64,000 nucleotides of DNA from Paraburkholderia edwinii (GCF_019428685.1 NZ_CP080095.1:2914001-2978000); one strand, 5' to 3'. Counted from the stretch's first letter, positions 44,949-54,558 are shown. A program made the numbers and translations. The notes: generated from the sequence alone by a model not told the origin.

Positions 44949-45833
44949 TCAGCCTTCTGCGAGGCACATCTCGAGAAACCGCCCGACGAGCCGCGACGGC
45001 GCGCTCGCATGCGGCACGAGAATCGACAGGCGGCGCGTCAGTTGCGGCGAAAACGAACAGCGGCACAGCGCATCGTCCTCATGACGCATCGACATCGCGG
45101 AGACGAAGCCAATGCCCATTTCCGCGCGCACCGCTTCCTTCACGCCTTCGACGCTCGCGATTTCGAGCACCACGCGCACCGGCAACCCGGCGTCGGCAAA
45201 CGCGCGCTCGACCAGTTGCCGCACGCCGGAGCCCTCCTCGCGTAAAACCAGCGGCTCGGCACTCAGCCGCGCGAGCGACACGCCCTGCTCGCAGTGATTC
45301 GCCGCGAGCGGATGCGTGCGCGGCATGATCGCGACGATCTCGTCCTCGCGCCACGGATGGACCGCCGTATCGGGCGGCAGATCCGGCCCGACAACGCCTT
45401 CGATCAGCGCAATATCGAGCGCCCCCAACCCGCCGACGATGTCCGACGTGTTGCCGCCCGCGGTATGCAGCGTCACATCGGGATAGCGCCGCCGGAACGC
45501 GGCGATCAGATAGGGCAACAGGTAGCTCGCGGGCGTGGTGCTTGCGCCGATGCGCAGCGTGCCGCGCTCCATGCCGCGCAGCGCGTCGCGGTACGCATGC
45601 GCCTGGCGCCAGGTGTCGCGCAAACGCGCCGCATAGCTCGCGAGCTGCTCGCCGGCAGGCGTCAGACGCACGCCGCGCCCGTCGCGCAAATACAGCGGCT
45701 CGCCGAATTCGTCCTGCAACTGACGCAACTGGCCCGACACCGCCGGCTGCGATAGATGGAGCGCCACCGACGCGCGGCTGATGTTGCGGTGCTCGGCGAC
45801 CGCGGCAAACGTTATAAGCTGATCGGGGGTCAT
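44949..45833 (-). CDS. LysR-type regulator (YeiE/CbbR-like)
   Basis: 294 residues. The winged helix-turn-helix (MTPDQLITFAAVAEHRNISR, ASVALHLSQPAVSGQLRQLQ) is followed by the two-lobed effector domain (LRIGASTTPASYLLPYLIAA). It is divergent from the YeiH-type exporter gene, the same arrangement as yeiE-yeiH in enterobacteria, so it most likely controls that gene. The effector is unknown. The start ATG 45833 begins the fold directly. Confidence 0.92.
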   Translation of the reverse strand: MTPDQLITFAAVAEHRNISRASVALHLSQPAVSGQLRQLQDEFGEPLYLRDGRGVRLTPAGEQLASYAARLRDTWRQAHAYRDALRGMERGTLRIGASTTPASYLLPYLIAAFRRRYPDVTLHTAGGNTSDIVGGLGALDIALIEGVVGPDLPPDTAVHPWREDEIVAIMPRTHPLAANHCEQGVSLARLSAEPLVLREEGSGVRQLVERAFADAGLPVRVVLEIASVEGVKEAVRAEMGIGFVSAMSMRHEDDALCRCSFSPQLTRRLSILVPHASAPSRLVGRFLEMCLAEG

Positions 45834-45960
45834 GGGGAATGAAATATCGGCTGTGTCAATATATTACGTCACAAATCACGATTTCTCATATCGATATATT
45901 CAATTTAGGATTGGGCCGTGGCTGAAACGCTCAGCACCTACTTATCGAGCCCAATCCATC
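45834..45960. promoter_or_regulatory. LysR/YeiH divergent control region with AT-rich palindrome
   Basis: 127 bp and AT-rich compared with its surroundings. ATATCGATAT (45888-45897) is a perfect palindrome; it may be part of the LysR binding region. Promoters of both genes must be here. Confidence 0.55.
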
Positions 45961-47088
45961 ATGTCCACTGTCAATCTTCACGCCGCTCCGGCCGCCGCGC
46001 CCTCCACGCGCGGACAGTTGAACGGCATCCTGTTCGTCGCCCTTTTCGCCGCCGCCGTGACGAGCGTCGCATCGCTGCCAGCCATCGCCGGGCTGGGCCT
46101 GAGTCCGCTGATCGTCGGCATCGTCGCCGGTGCGATCTACGGCAACGTATTGCGCGACGGCATGCCCGCGAGTTGGGCGGACGGCGTCAATTTCTCGGCG
46201 CGCAAACTGCTGCGCATCGCGGTGGCGTTCTTCGGGCTGCGTGTGAGTCTGCAGGAGATCGCGCAAGTCGGCCTGCCCGGACTCGCGGAATCGGTGCTGA
46301 TCGTCGTCAGCACGCTCGCGCTCGGCACGTGGGCCGGCATGAAGCTGATGAAGCTCGATCGCGACACCGCGCTGCTCACGGCGGCCGGCAGCGCGATCTG
46401 CGGCGCGGCGGCGGTGCTCGCATTCGAATCGACGCTCCAGTCAAAGCCGCACAAAAGCGCGATGGCGGTCGGCAGCGTCGTGCTGTTCGGCACGCTGTCG
46501 ATGTTCCTCTACCCGGCGCTCGTGCGTGCCGGTTGGCTGCATCTCGATACGGTCGGCGCGGGCCTCTTTTTCGGCGGCACGATTCACGAGGTCGCGCAGG
46601 TAGTCGGCGCGGCGAGCAATGTGGGCCCCGAAGCGACGCATATCGCGACCATCGTCAAGATGACGCGCGTCATGCTGCTCGTGCCGGTGCTGCTCGCGGT
46701 CGGTGTGTGGATCAACCGGCCGGCGCGTAAAGATTCGACCAGCAACGCAGCCAGAAACGCGACTAAAGGCGTAACACAGGATCACGCGGCCGGCAGCGCG
46801 CATCGTCACGCGCCGCGCAAGCTCGCGGTGCCGTGGTTCGCGCTCGGCTTCCTGCTGTGCGTCGGCCTCAACTCCGTGCACGTGCTGCCGGACACGGCGA
46901 CGCATACGCTGAACCTGCTCGACACCTTCGCGCTGACGATGGCAATGACCGCGCTGGGCATGGAAACGCGGATCGCGCAGATTCGTGAAGCCGGTCCGCG
47001 CGCACTGATGACAGGCCTCATTCTTTACGTGTGGTTATTCGCTGGAGGACTCGGCATCACATGGGCGGTACAGCGTCTGTTCGGCTAA
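45961..47088 (+). CDS. YeiH family (UPF0324) putative sulfate/anion exporter
   Basis: 375 residues with about ten membrane segments. Landmarks include LSPLIVGIVAGAIYGNVLRD, ARKLLRIAVAFFGLRVSLQE, SAICGAAAVLAFESTLQSKP and FFGGTIHEVAQVVGAASNVG. The family is predicted to export sulfite or related anions, but proof is limited. ATG 45961 (MSTVNLHAAP) is chosen; an upstream GTG frame is in the promoter. An extra His/Lys/Thr-rich loop near residue 255 is likely cytoplasmic. It pairs with the divergent LysR gene. Confidence 0.88.
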   Translation: MSTVNLHAAPAAAPSTRGQLNGILFVALFAAAVTSVASLPAIAGLGLSPLIVGIVAGAIYGNVLRDGMPASWADGVNFSARKLLRIAVAFFGLRVSLQEIAQVGLPGLAESVLIVVSTLALGTWAGMKLMKLDRDTALLTAAGSAICGAAAVLAFESTLQSKPHKSAMAVGSVVLFGTLSMFLYPALVRAGWLHLDTVGAGLFFGGTIHEVAQVVGAASNVGPEATHIATIVKMTRVMLLVPVLLAVGVWINRPARKDSTSNAARNATKGVTQDHAAGSAHRHAPRKLAVPWFALGFLLCVGLNSVHVLPDTATHTLNLLDTFALTMAMTALGMETRIAQIREAGPRALMTGLILYVWLFAGGLGITWAVQRLFG

Positions 47089-47302
47089 ACGCGCCGAGCC
47101 GGTTATGTCATCAAGCCTCGCCTCGCGCGAGGCTTTTGGCGTTCCAGCGCAGCGATGCGCGGCAAAGCGCGCGGCAGGACGAACGGCAAGCCTCGCCCCG
47201 ACGCCCAGGTCCGCAACATGCGTCTCCCTGGCGGCATACTCGATGCTTGCGCGCCGCACCCGCGACACGCAACCCGGGACACCACCGAATGAGGACCGAT
47301 CG

Positions 47303-48040
47303 ATGACTTACGAGCTTTTTTACTGGGACGGTTTGCAAGGCCGCGGCGAATTCGTGCGGCTCGCACTCGAGGAAGCCGGCGCCGATTACGTCGAAGTGGC
47401 GCGCGGCAACGAACAGGACGGACTCGGCACCGGCGCGATGATGGCGGTCATGGGCAGCAAGTCCGAGCCCTATCCGCCGTTTGCGCCGCCATTCCTCAAG
47501 GACGGCGACCTGCTGATCTCGCAGACCGCGAACATCCTGTTCTATCTCGGTCCGCGGCACGGCCTCGCGCCCGGCGTCGACAGCCTGCGCTATGTGGTCA
47601 ACGGCCTGCAGTTGACCATCTCCGACGTCGTCGCCGAAGCACACGACGCGCATCACCCGCTGTCGACCAACCTGTACTACGAAGAGCAGAAAGACGCGGC
47701 AAAGGTGCGCGCGCACGACTTTATCGACGAGCGGATTCCGAAGTTCATGGGCTATTTCGAGCGCGTGCTGAAGCAGAACCCGGCCGGCGACGCCTATCTC
47801 GTCGGCGACTCGCTCACTTATGTCGACCTGTCGATGTTCCAGCTGATCGACGGCCTTTACTACGCGTTTCCGCGCGCGATGAAGACGTTTCCGAAGCACT
47901 ACCCGCGCCTGGCCGCCCTGCACGACGCAGTGCTCGAACGGCCACGCATCGCCGCCTACCTCGAGTCGGACCGTCGCATCGCGCATAACGAGTCGTGCAT
48001 CTTCCGGCACTACCCGGAGCTCGACAAGGACACCCGTTAA
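47303..48040 (+). CDS. Glutathione S-transferase
   Basis: 245 residues. A thioredoxin-like N-terminal domain (MTYELFYWDGLQGRGEFVRL, with the loop ISQTANILFYLG) precedes the helical C-terminal domain (LVGDSLTYVDLSMFQLIDGL). It probably conjugates or reduces electrophiles with glutathione. The overall pattern is that of GSTs with Tyr near the N-terminus. The preceding long frame from 47105 is not coding. The ClcB gene starts 28 bp after the stop, so co-transcription is possible. Confidence 0.88.
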   Translation: MTYELFYWDGLQGRGEFVRLALEEAGADYVEVARGNEQDGLGTGAMMAVMGSKSEPYPPFAPPFLKDGDLLISQTANILFYLGPRHGLAPGVDSLRYVVNGLQLTISDVVAEAHDAHHPLSTNLYYEEQKDAAKVRAHDFIDERIPKFMGYFERVLKQNPAGDAYLVGDSLTYVDLSMFQLIDGLYYAFPRAMKTFPKHYPRLAALHDAVLERPRIAAYLESDRRIAHNESCIFRHYPELDKDTR

Positions 48041-48067
48041 CTTTTAACTTTTGCTGCAGAACTGCAG

Positions 48068-50035
48068 ATGACCCGAGCTTCGCACAACAACACGACGAAC
48101 GAGACAACCCGAAACACACCGGCTGGCGTACCGGACGGCACCCGCGCGGACGGCACCCGCGCGGACGGCACCAGCGCGGACAGCACCGGCGCCGACGGCA
48201 CCGGCGCGCCGCACGCGCGCGAACCGTCCGGCGAGGAGACCGCGCCGGCGCCGCACGATGCTATGCTTGCGCGCGACACCCACGAACCTGCCGCCTATTC
48301 CGTGCTCTCGTTCCTGCTGAGGCTGCGCACACGCGCCGCGCGACTGTTCCGGCTTTCGGACGCGCATACGATGCTCGTCTGGTCGGTCATCATCGGTGTC
48401 GCGGGCGCGCTCGCGACGGCCGCGTTTCGCGAGGGCATCTCGCTGCTGCAGCGGCTCTTTTCCGGCACCGAGGGCAGTTTTGTCGAAATGGCGCGCGGCC
48501 TGCCATGGACCACGCGCATCTGGCTGCCGGCCGCGGGCGGATTGATTGCCGGTGTGATGCTCGTGCTCGCGCGGCGCGGGCAGGACAAGAAGGCGAGCAC
48601 CGACTATATGGAGGCCGTCGTGATCGGCGACGGCGTCGTGCCCGTGCAGGCGAGCCTCTGGCGCACCGTGTCCTCGCTGTTTTCGATTTCGAGCGGCGGC
48701 TCGATCGGCCGTGAAGGTCCGATGGTGCAACTCGCCGCGCTGTGCGCGTCGCTGATCGGCCGCGTCGTGCATTTCGATCCGCCGCGCCTGAGGCTGCTGG
48801 TCGCGTGCGGCGCGGCGGCCGGTATCACGTCCGCGTATAGCGCGCCGATCGCCGGCGCCTTTTTCGTCACCGAAATCGTGCTCGGCTCGATCGCGATGGA
48901 AAGCTTCGGGCCGGTCGTGATCTCGTCGGTGGTGGCAAACATCACAATGCGCGAGTTCGCCGGCTACCACGCGCCGTACGAAATGCCCGCGTTTCCGGCC
49001 ATCACCGGCCCCGAGGTGCTGCTCTTCGTCGGGCTCGGCCTGCTGTGCGGCGCCGCTGCACCGCAATTCCTGCGGCTTATCGATGCGTCGAAATCCACCT
49101 TCAGGCGCATCAAGCTGCCGCTGCCCTTTCGGCTCGCGATCGGCGGGCTCGTGGTCGGCATCATTTCCGTCTGGACACCGGAGGTCTGGGGCAACGGCTA
49201 TAGCGTCGTCAATTCGGTCCTGCACTCGCCGTGGACATGGACCGCGCTCGTCGCGGTGCTCGTGTTCAAGATCATCGCCACCGCGGCAACGGTCGGCTCC
49301 GGCGCGATCGGCGGCGTCTTCACGCCGACGCTCTTCGTCGGCGCGGTGCTCGGCGCGCTGTTCGGGCTCGGCATGCACGCGATCCTGCCGAACTATACGT
49401 CGCCGTATTTCGCCTACGCGATGGTCGGCATGGGCGCGTTTCTCGCCGGCGCGACGCAGGCGCCGCTGATGGCGATCATGCTGATCTTCGAGATGACCTT
49501 GAGCTACCAGGTCGTGCTGCCGCTCATGCTCTCGTGCGTGGTCTCCTATTTCGTCGCGCGGGCGATCGGCAATGCGTCGATGTACGACATCACGCTGCAC
49601 CGCAATCGCGAGGAACAGGAACGCATGCGCTTGCGTTCCACGCAGATGCGCGAACTGATCCGCCCGCCGCAGACGGTCGTGCCGCCCACGGCCACGGTGC
49701 AGGACATGACGCGCGTGTTCCTCGAATATCCGGTCAAGTATCTGTACGTGACCGACGAAACCGGCTGTTTTCTCGGCGTGGTCGCGCTCAAGGACATCAC
49801 GTCGGACCTGATCGAGCGGCGCGACACGTCGGCGCGCACCGCCGCTGATTATCTGCAGCCGCACTTCGACGTGCTGACGCCCGATATGTCGCTCGGCGTC
49901 GCACTGCAGCACTTCCTCGCGCATCAGGGCGAGCGGCTGCCCGTCATCGAAAGCGTTTCGCGGCCCAAGCTCACCGGTGTGGTCTACAAGTCGTCGCTGC
50001 TCGATGCATACTTCCGGATGAATCCGACGCGCTGA
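48068..50035 (+). CDS. clcB: ClcB-type chloride channel/transporter with C-terminal CBS pair
   Basis: 655 residues. The ClC core (residues about 100-500) has the gate motif GSIGREGPMV with the external Glu, and GSGAIGGVFTPTLFVG for the anion site. The TDYMEA region and overall pattern are those of ClcB rather than ClcA: the GSGIP loop is replaced by GDGVVP. At the position of the internal proton Glu of ClcA, FVTEIV has Glu then Ile, so the exchanged proton may be absent. A CBS pair follows (about 525-655), absent from E. coli ClcB. The N-terminal 60 residues are a disordered DGTRA repeat encoded by a 15-nt array. Confidence 0.9.
   Translation: MTRASHNNTTNETTRNTPAGVPDGTRADGTRADGTSADSTGADGTGAPHAREPSGEETAPAPHDAMLARDTHEPAAYSVLSFLLRLRTRAARLFRLSDAHTMLVWSVIIGVAGALATAAFREGISLLQRLFSGTEGSFVEMARGLPWTTRIWLPAAGGLIAGVMLVLARRGQDKKASTDYMEAVVIGDGVVPVQASLWRTVSSLFSISSGGSIGREGPMVQLAALCASLIGRVVHFDPPRLRLLVACGAAAGITSAYSAPIAGAFFVTEIVLGSIAMESFGPVVISSVVANITMREFAGYHAPYEMPAFPAITGPEVLLFVGLGLLCGAAAPQFLRLIDASKSTFRRIKLPLPFRLAIGGLVVGIISVWTPEVWGNGYSVVNSVLHSPWTWTALVAVLVFKIIATAATVGSGAIGGVFTPTLFVGAVLGALFGLGMHAILPNYTSPYFAYAMVGMGAFLAGATQAPLMAIMLIFEMTLSYQVVLPLMLSCVVSYFVARAIGNASMYDITLHRNREEQERMRLRSTQMRELIRPPQTVVPPTATVQDMTRVFLEYPVKYLYVTDETGCFLGVVALKDITSDLIERRDTSARTAADYLQPHFDVLTPDMSLGVALQHFLAHQGERLPVIESVSRPKLTGVVYKSSLLDAYFRMNPTR
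48134..48208 (+). repeat. 15-nt coding repeat in clcB
   Basis: Five units of GACGGCACCCGCGCG type, encoding DGTRA, DGTRA, DGTSA, DSTGA and DGTGA in the disordered start of the protein. Confidence 0.88.
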
Positions 50036-50261
50036 CCGTACCGGCCGCGCAGCATCGCTGATACCAAACGTCACAACCTGCTGCGTGCAAAGCGCGGCAA
50101 TTTCTCTAAAATAAAACGACCAGAAAGCGACCCGCCGGCTGCCCGCTGCAAGCCGCGCGTGCCGCGCTGCCGCACGACAGGACCACGTGCCGGCGCGCGC
50201 GCAGTGCGCCATGCTTCGCGTTCGGAAAGACGCGGCACCCTTCGACCGGGAGCGAGCGAAC

Positions 50262-51599
50262 ATGAGCGAACCGTCCATCGATGCCGTACGGCGCGATCAC
50301 GCGGGCTGGATCTTCGTGCATATCGAAGGCGAACCGTACGACCGCGGCGAACAACACGGGCAATTGCTCGCGGCCGAAATCCGCAATGCCATCCACACCG
50401 CGCGCTACCTCGCCAAATGGGATACCGGCGAGGACTTCGATACTTTCGTCAATGCGGCCGTCACCCAGTTCGCGCCGCGCCTCGACAACGAATTCGCCGA
50501 CGAAATCCAGGGCATCGCCGACGGCGCGAAGCTGCCGTTCGCCGAAGTACTCGCGTGGAACGGCTATATGGACCTGCTGCAAAGCTGGTGGCCGAGCTTC
50601 GCCGCGGCGCAGCATCCGCGCGCCGGTCTGAAGCCGTGGCGCGGGCGGCGCGGCCACCACTGCAGCGCTTTTATCGCGACCGGCGACGCGACGCGCGACG
50701 GCCGCATCGTGATGGCGCATAACTCGTGGGACCGCTACGCGGCCGGCGACGCGTTCAACGTGGTGTTCGATATCGTGCCCGACTCCGGGCATCGGATCCT
50801 GATGCAGGGGCTGCCCGGCTGCATCTCGAGCCTGACCGACTTCTGGATCACATCGGCGGGCCTGATGGTGACCGAGACGACGATCTCGAACTTCGCCGGC
50901 TACAACGCGGCCGGCGCGCCGGAGTTCTACCGCTCGCGGCACGCGACGCAGTACGCGAACAACATTCGCGAGTGGTGCGACATGTTCGCCGTCGCGAACA
51001 ACGGCGGCTATGCGAACAGCTGGCTGCTTGGCGACATCAAGACCGGCGAGATCGCGCGCTATGAACTCGGGCTGCGCCACTCGGGCTTCGAAAGCACGAA
51101 GAACGGCTTCTATAGCGGCTACAACACGGCCTCGGATCTGAAGATTCGCAATCAGGAATGCGTCGGCGAAGGTGAAGACTATACGGACGTGCGCAAGAAC
51201 GGCGCGCGGCGCCTGCGCTTCATGCAGCTCGCGGAAATGCACCACGGCCAGATCGATCTCGAACTCGCGAAGCAGATGATTGCCGATCATCACGACGTCT
51301 ATCTAGATCGCGCCGACAACCCGTGCTCGCGCACGATCTGCGGACATCTCGAGCTCGACGACGCGCGCTTCGGCGGCTCCGATCATGGACCGTTCAATCC
51401 GTGGGGCGCGAACGACGGGAAAGTGGTCGACAGCGAAATGGCGCGCGATATGGCGTTTTTCGCGCGCTGGGGCCATCCGTGCGGACGCGCGTTCGACGCG
51501 CAAGCGTTTATGAAGCGTCACCCGCAGTGGAACTGGCTGAATGGGTATATGCGCGACCGGCCGTCGTGGCCGTGGACACGCTTCGAGATGTTGCGGTAG
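50262..51599 (+). CDS. C45-like Ntn hydrolase (phospholipase B-like/acyltransferase family)
   Basis: 445 residues. The HHCSAFIATGDATRDGRIVM motif contains a likely Ntn nucleophile Cys, as in acyl-CoA:6-aminopenicillanate acyltransferases and phospholipase B-like proteins, which mature by cleavage before Cys. Other features are GEQHGQLLAAEIRNAI near the N-terminus and NSWLLGDIKTGEIARYELGL. It probably hydrolyses an amide or ester; no substrate can be named. No Sec signal is seen. GGGAG before ATG 50262 supports the start. It is a single gene, after clcB. Confidence 0.78.
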   Translation: MSEPSIDAVRRDHAGWIFVHIEGEPYDRGEQHGQLLAAEIRNAIHTARYLAKWDTGEDFDTFVNAAVTQFAPRLDNEFADEIQGIADGAKLPFAEVLAWNGYMDLLQSWWPSFAAAQHPRAGLKPWRGRRGHHCSAFIATGDATRDGRIVMAHNSWDRYAAGDAFNVVFDIVPDSGHRILMQGLPGCISSLTDFWITSAGLMVTETTISNFAGYNAAGAPEFYRSRHATQYANNIREWCDMFAVANNGGYANSWLLGDIKTGEIARYELGLRHSGFESTKNGFYSGYNTASDLKIRNQECVGEGEDYTDVRKNGARRLRFMQLAEMHHGQIDLELAKQMIADHHDVYLDRADNPCSRTICGHLELDDARFGGSDHGPFNPWGANDGKVVDSEMARDMAFFARWGHPCGRAFDAQAFMKRHPQWNWLNGYMRDRPSWPWTRFEMLR

Positions 51600-51970
51600 G
51601 CGCGAAGGCCCGTCATTGCGTCTGCTTATTGTGTCGGACCTTTGCGCCCGACCGGTTCGCACGCCCTGCTGCATCACAGCATATACGCCGTTATGAACGC
51701 GATTGGGCCGCGCGCGCCCCTGCTTCTCCCCTGGCCCACATTCTTTCGCCTGACTTACGATTTCGCATTCCCCCGCTCGTCTTGCCGCTAACCGAATGCC
51801 GACGCGGGTCTGCGCGTCGCCAAGGCGCTTGAAAAATTTACCATCTAAGATAGGCGTAACGGCGTTGCGCTGAAGCGTTGCGGCCATGTCAGGCAAGACG
51901 CGCCGTCGACGCGCGAATGGCATAACGTTTGCAAGAGTTGCTGCGCTGGCTTTGGAAAGGAGGTCGGGCG
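51600..51970. promoter_or_regulatory. Gap before the small exported protein
   Basis: 370 bp. No gene. The 51840-51960 segment is likely promoter and leader; the ribosome site AAAGGAGG lies at 51957-51964. No other element was recognised. Confidence 0.35.
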
Positions 51971-52222
51971 ATGAAAACCTCGACACTGTTGACCATGGTA
52001 ACGTTGTCCGCCTCGTGTTTTGCCGCGCCGGTTCACACCGCGCAAGACGCACTGACCGACATCGCCGCACAACGCATCAACGCCGCACCGGTCGCTCCGC
52101 CCGCGCCCGAGGTCGCGGCGCAGACGGATATCCGCCCTGACCGCTGGCAGCACATCACGCTGCCGAAATCGCGGCATCTCCAGCGTGGTTTTGCAGCACG
52201 CGACGAGCATTTGCAGACGTGA
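51971..52222 (+). CDS. Small exported protein
   Basis: 83 residues. A short Sec signal (MKTSTLLTMVTLSASCFAAP) precedes a mature part with a Pro/Ala stretch (NAAPVAPPAPEVAA) and a basic ending. No family recognised. AAAGGAGG before ATG 51971 is strong. Confidence 0.68.
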   Translation: MKTSTLLTMVTLSASCFAAPVHTAQDALTDIAAQRINAAPVAPPAPEVAAQTDIRPDRWQHITLPKSRHLQRGFAARDEHLQT

Positions 52223-52319
52223 CGGCGCGCCAGCGCATGCGCTCGACCGGATGCGTGGTTGCGGGCTTGGCTTGCGCGTAACTTGATTCACCCATCACTT
52301 CACCGCGAGGAACAGGCTC

Positions 52320-52559
52320 ATGACCCGACCGGCGTCTCACGATGTGCCGCACGAATCGATCGACCTGCAAATCGCCGACGTGCTGCGCGCGGCGACTTAT
52401 CCGGCCAATAAAGACGCACTTGTCGCCGCCGCTCGTGAGGCGGGAGCGAGCAATGAAGTGCTCGCCATGCTCGATGGCCTGCCCGAGCAGGACTACATCG
52501 ATGTCGCGTCGGTGACGAAACTGATCGGCAGCAACTTCGGGCCGGGCATCGGAGCGTGA
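52320..52559 (+). CDS. DUF2795 protein
   Basis: 79 residues. The sequence IADVLRAATYPANKDALVAA, then VLAMLDGLPEQDYIDVASV, matches DUF2795, small helical proteins common in actinobacteria and Burkholderiales, of unknown function. The start is ATG 52320; GAGGAA lies about ten bases before it. It is transcribed toward the convergent coiled-coil gene island. Confidence 0.78.
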   Translation: MTRPASHDVPHESIDLQIADVLRAATYPANKDALVAAAREAGASNEVLAMLDGLPEQDYIDVASVTKLIGSNFGPGIGA

Positions 52560-52592
52560 ATTTTGGGACGTGATTCCGGGAATGTAATTCCG

Positions 52593-53135
52593 CTATAGCA
52601 GGCGTTCGAGACGATCGATTTCCTGCTTTTCGCGCACGAGTTCGCCTTCGAGGGTCGCCAGATCGAGTTCCAGCGTCGACACCGCCGTCGTGGCACGGAC
52701 TTTCGCATGCCACGCATCGCTGTACTGCTTTTCAAGCGTCGAGCGGTGGTCGCCTGCCTTTTCTCTTTCATGAATGTCCGAGCGCTGCCGCAGCTTGTAC
52801 CGTTCGTTATCCAGATCAATGGTGAGCTTATCCACGTCGTCGTATGTCGAGCGAGCCAGGTTCAATTCGCCTTTCTTTGTTTCCACCAGTCTCTTCTTCG
52901 CAAGCAGCGCTAATTTGGCTTCTTGCACCTTCTGCTGCGCGCGCGACCTATCGGGCTCCGTGGGCCGCTTGACGGAACCGTGTCTCATCGCGCGATAGGG
53001 CCCAGCCATGCTGCTTGCAACCGCCTGCGACGCAGCGGTCGTGACCGTATCCGCGGCGAACGCGCGAGGCTGTACGACATCGGCGCCAGGCTCCTGCAAA
53101 CTCTTGAAAACTGTGTTCACGTGAATGCTGGACAT
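52593..53135 (-). CDS. Coiled-coil family protein 1 of the island (effector-like)
   Basis: 180 residues. It starts MSSIHVNTVFKSLQEPGADV, with the M-x-x-I-H-V motif shared by the other three island proteins. It has no signal peptide. After a Ser/Ala/Thr-rich stretch, residues 65-180 form a long charged coiled coil (Lys, Arg, Glu, Leu). It lacks the module of about 85 residues found in proteins 2 and 4. GGAAGA before ATG 53135 sets the start; the longer frame has no coding character. The same extended -10 promoter as its neighbours lies 69 bp upstream. Function unknown; a secreted partner or effector is inferred. Confidence 0.75.
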   Translation of the reverse strand: MSSIHVNTVFKSLQEPGADVVQPRAFAADTVTTAASQAVASSMAGPYRAMRHGSVKRPTEPDRSRAQQKVQEAKLALLAKKRLVETKKGELNLARSTYDDVDKLTIDLDNERYKLRQRSDIHEREKAGDHRSTLEKQYSDAWHAKVRATTAVSTLELDLATLEGELVREKQEIDRLERLL

Positions 53136-53203
53136 GCAATCTTCTTCCCCAAAGAATGTGGTTGGCGCGCCAGCCTCAACCTCGCTGGCCGACGTTCGAG
53201 TAA

Positions 53204-53238
53204 CCATTACAGCAACTCGAAGCATCGACGTGTGATAT
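53204..53238 (-). promoter_or_regulatory. Island promoter 1 (extended -10 with far box)
   Basis: On the minus strand, far box TATCAC (53237-53232), 20 bases, then TGTAAT inside the shared 13-mer GTTGCTGTAATGG (53216-53204). The TG upstream of TGTAAT makes it an extended -10. Confidence 0.6.
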
Positions 53239-53379
53239 TCGGCCATCATTGATTCAACGCGCATCTCAACGATGCGCGCGTCAATGAACAGAAACGCATC
53301 CTGCGCAAAGTGTTGTCGTCGGCTGAGACCTTACGCGCATTGGCCCGCCACCACGATCATCGGGCGCGCGCGATCGCCG

Positions 53380-54558
53380 TTAGTGAAGTCCTGGATGTTC
53401 GCGTTCGATACCGGCGAGCTCGCGCTCGAGGTCGGCAAGTTCCCTATCGAGACTCCGGTGCTCATGCTCGAGCGCCCTCACCTGGGAATGAAGGTTTGAT
53501 ATCCTGGTTTCGGTTTGCGCAATGGAATCTGCAACGCGTCTATGGTCGTTTTCGACTTCCGTCAATCCGCGTTGATAGTCGAGTGCCTTTGCAGTCCATT
53601 TGCGATGCTCGTCCTCATTCTGCTGTTGATGGAATCGAAAAGTATCCACCGTCGATGCATCTTCAAATACCGAGTGCAGCCTTTGACCGGTGTTCCACAA
53701 CTCGCCCACTCCGAATGGCAAGTCGGTGTTCGCCGACGATTGCGCCCTGTCATAGCGTTTCTGTGCATCCTCGGTATCCCGGCGTGACTGTTCACTCTTC
53801 AATTGATATTCCTGCGCCTGGCTCCTCGCGTCGTTCAGATCGTGGGTTATCCTGTCTTTTTTCCTTTCCAGCTCGGCCTTTTGCCTCCGTGCGTCGTTCA
53901 CGTCAGCGTTAGCCCTGTCCAGTTCCTGCAGCTTTACCGCGTTATTTGAGCGGTTGGATTGCAGTGCGGACCGGGTCGCCTGCACGGACGCCTGCAGGTT
54001 CGCCTTGTCCGCCGCCGATCTGTGGCCTCCTTGCAGCCCTACGTCGCTTTGCAGAGTCCACCGTCCGTCTGCGTTCTGTTTAACAGGAATGCCAGGTTTG
54101 ACGGGTTCATCGTGAACGATCAAGCGCCATGTCCCATTGGCTTCGCCTTGGTCTTTGCCGCGCGTTATGCCATACAAGTTCCCATTACTCTGCATGTACC
54201 GGCGGCCGCGTTCGTCGATTAAAATGCCGGGATTTTCCGTGTCGGACCGCAAATCGCCGTTTGGATGCGCGATATAACGGTCCGGCAAAACAGCACCTTG
54301 CGCATGCGTCGAGCCGGTACTCTGCGTGGTGGACATGCTGCGGACGTCATTACCGATTCGGTGGCCCGCATTGCCGGGTGATCGCGGCTTCGAGGCCGGG
54401 GCCGCCGCCCCCGGGGCTGTCTCGGGGGACGCCGTGGAGCCGGGACGTTGCTGCCCCGGCCGGTCGGGAACGCCATTTGGCGAGCCGGATTTTCCGGTGT
54501 TGCCTGCAGGCTCGCGATAAGTAGTACCGTGCACATCGCCGAAGTGAATGGTAAGCAT
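53380..54558 (-). CDS. Coiled-coil family protein 2 of the island, with shared module
   Basis: 392 residues. The N-terminus MLTIHFGDVHGTTY has the shared motif and is followed by a Ser/Thr/Pro/Gly-rich disordered part. The shared module spans about residues 92-178 (PDRYIAHPNGDLRSDTENPG, KPGIPVKQNADGRWTLQSDV, GLQGG). Two coiled-coil blocks follow, about 180-275 and 310-390. There is no signal peptide or membrane segment. AAGGA eight bases before ATG 54558 sets the start. Base composition is distinctly lower in GC than mrcA or clcB, suggesting acquisition by transfer. Function unknown. Confidence 0.78.
   Translation of the reverse strand: MLTIHFGDVHGTTYREPAGNTGKSGSPNGVPDRPGQQRPGSTASPETAPGAAAPASKPRSPGNAGHRIGNDVRSMSTTQSTGSTHAQGAVLPDRYIAHPNGDLRSDTENPGILIDERGRRYMQSNGNLYGITRGKDQGEANGTWRLIVHDEPVKPGIPVKQNADGRWTLQSDVGLQGGHRSAADKANLQASVQATRSALQSNRSNNAVKLQELDRANADVNDARRQKAELERKKDRITHDLNDARSQAQEYQLKSEQSRRDTEDAQKRYDRAQSSANTDLPFGVGELWNTGQRLHSVFEDASTVDTFRFHQQQNEDEHRKWTAKALDYQRGLTEVENDHRRVADSIAQTETRISNLHSQVRALEHEHRSLDRELADLERELAGIEREHPGLH

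Noticed and set aside
48044..50278. 744-codon open frame on the minus strand
   Set aside because: It is a mirror of clcB on the opposite strand, rich in Arg/His/Asp with no domain; the plus-strand frame encodes a full ClC protein with CBS domains.
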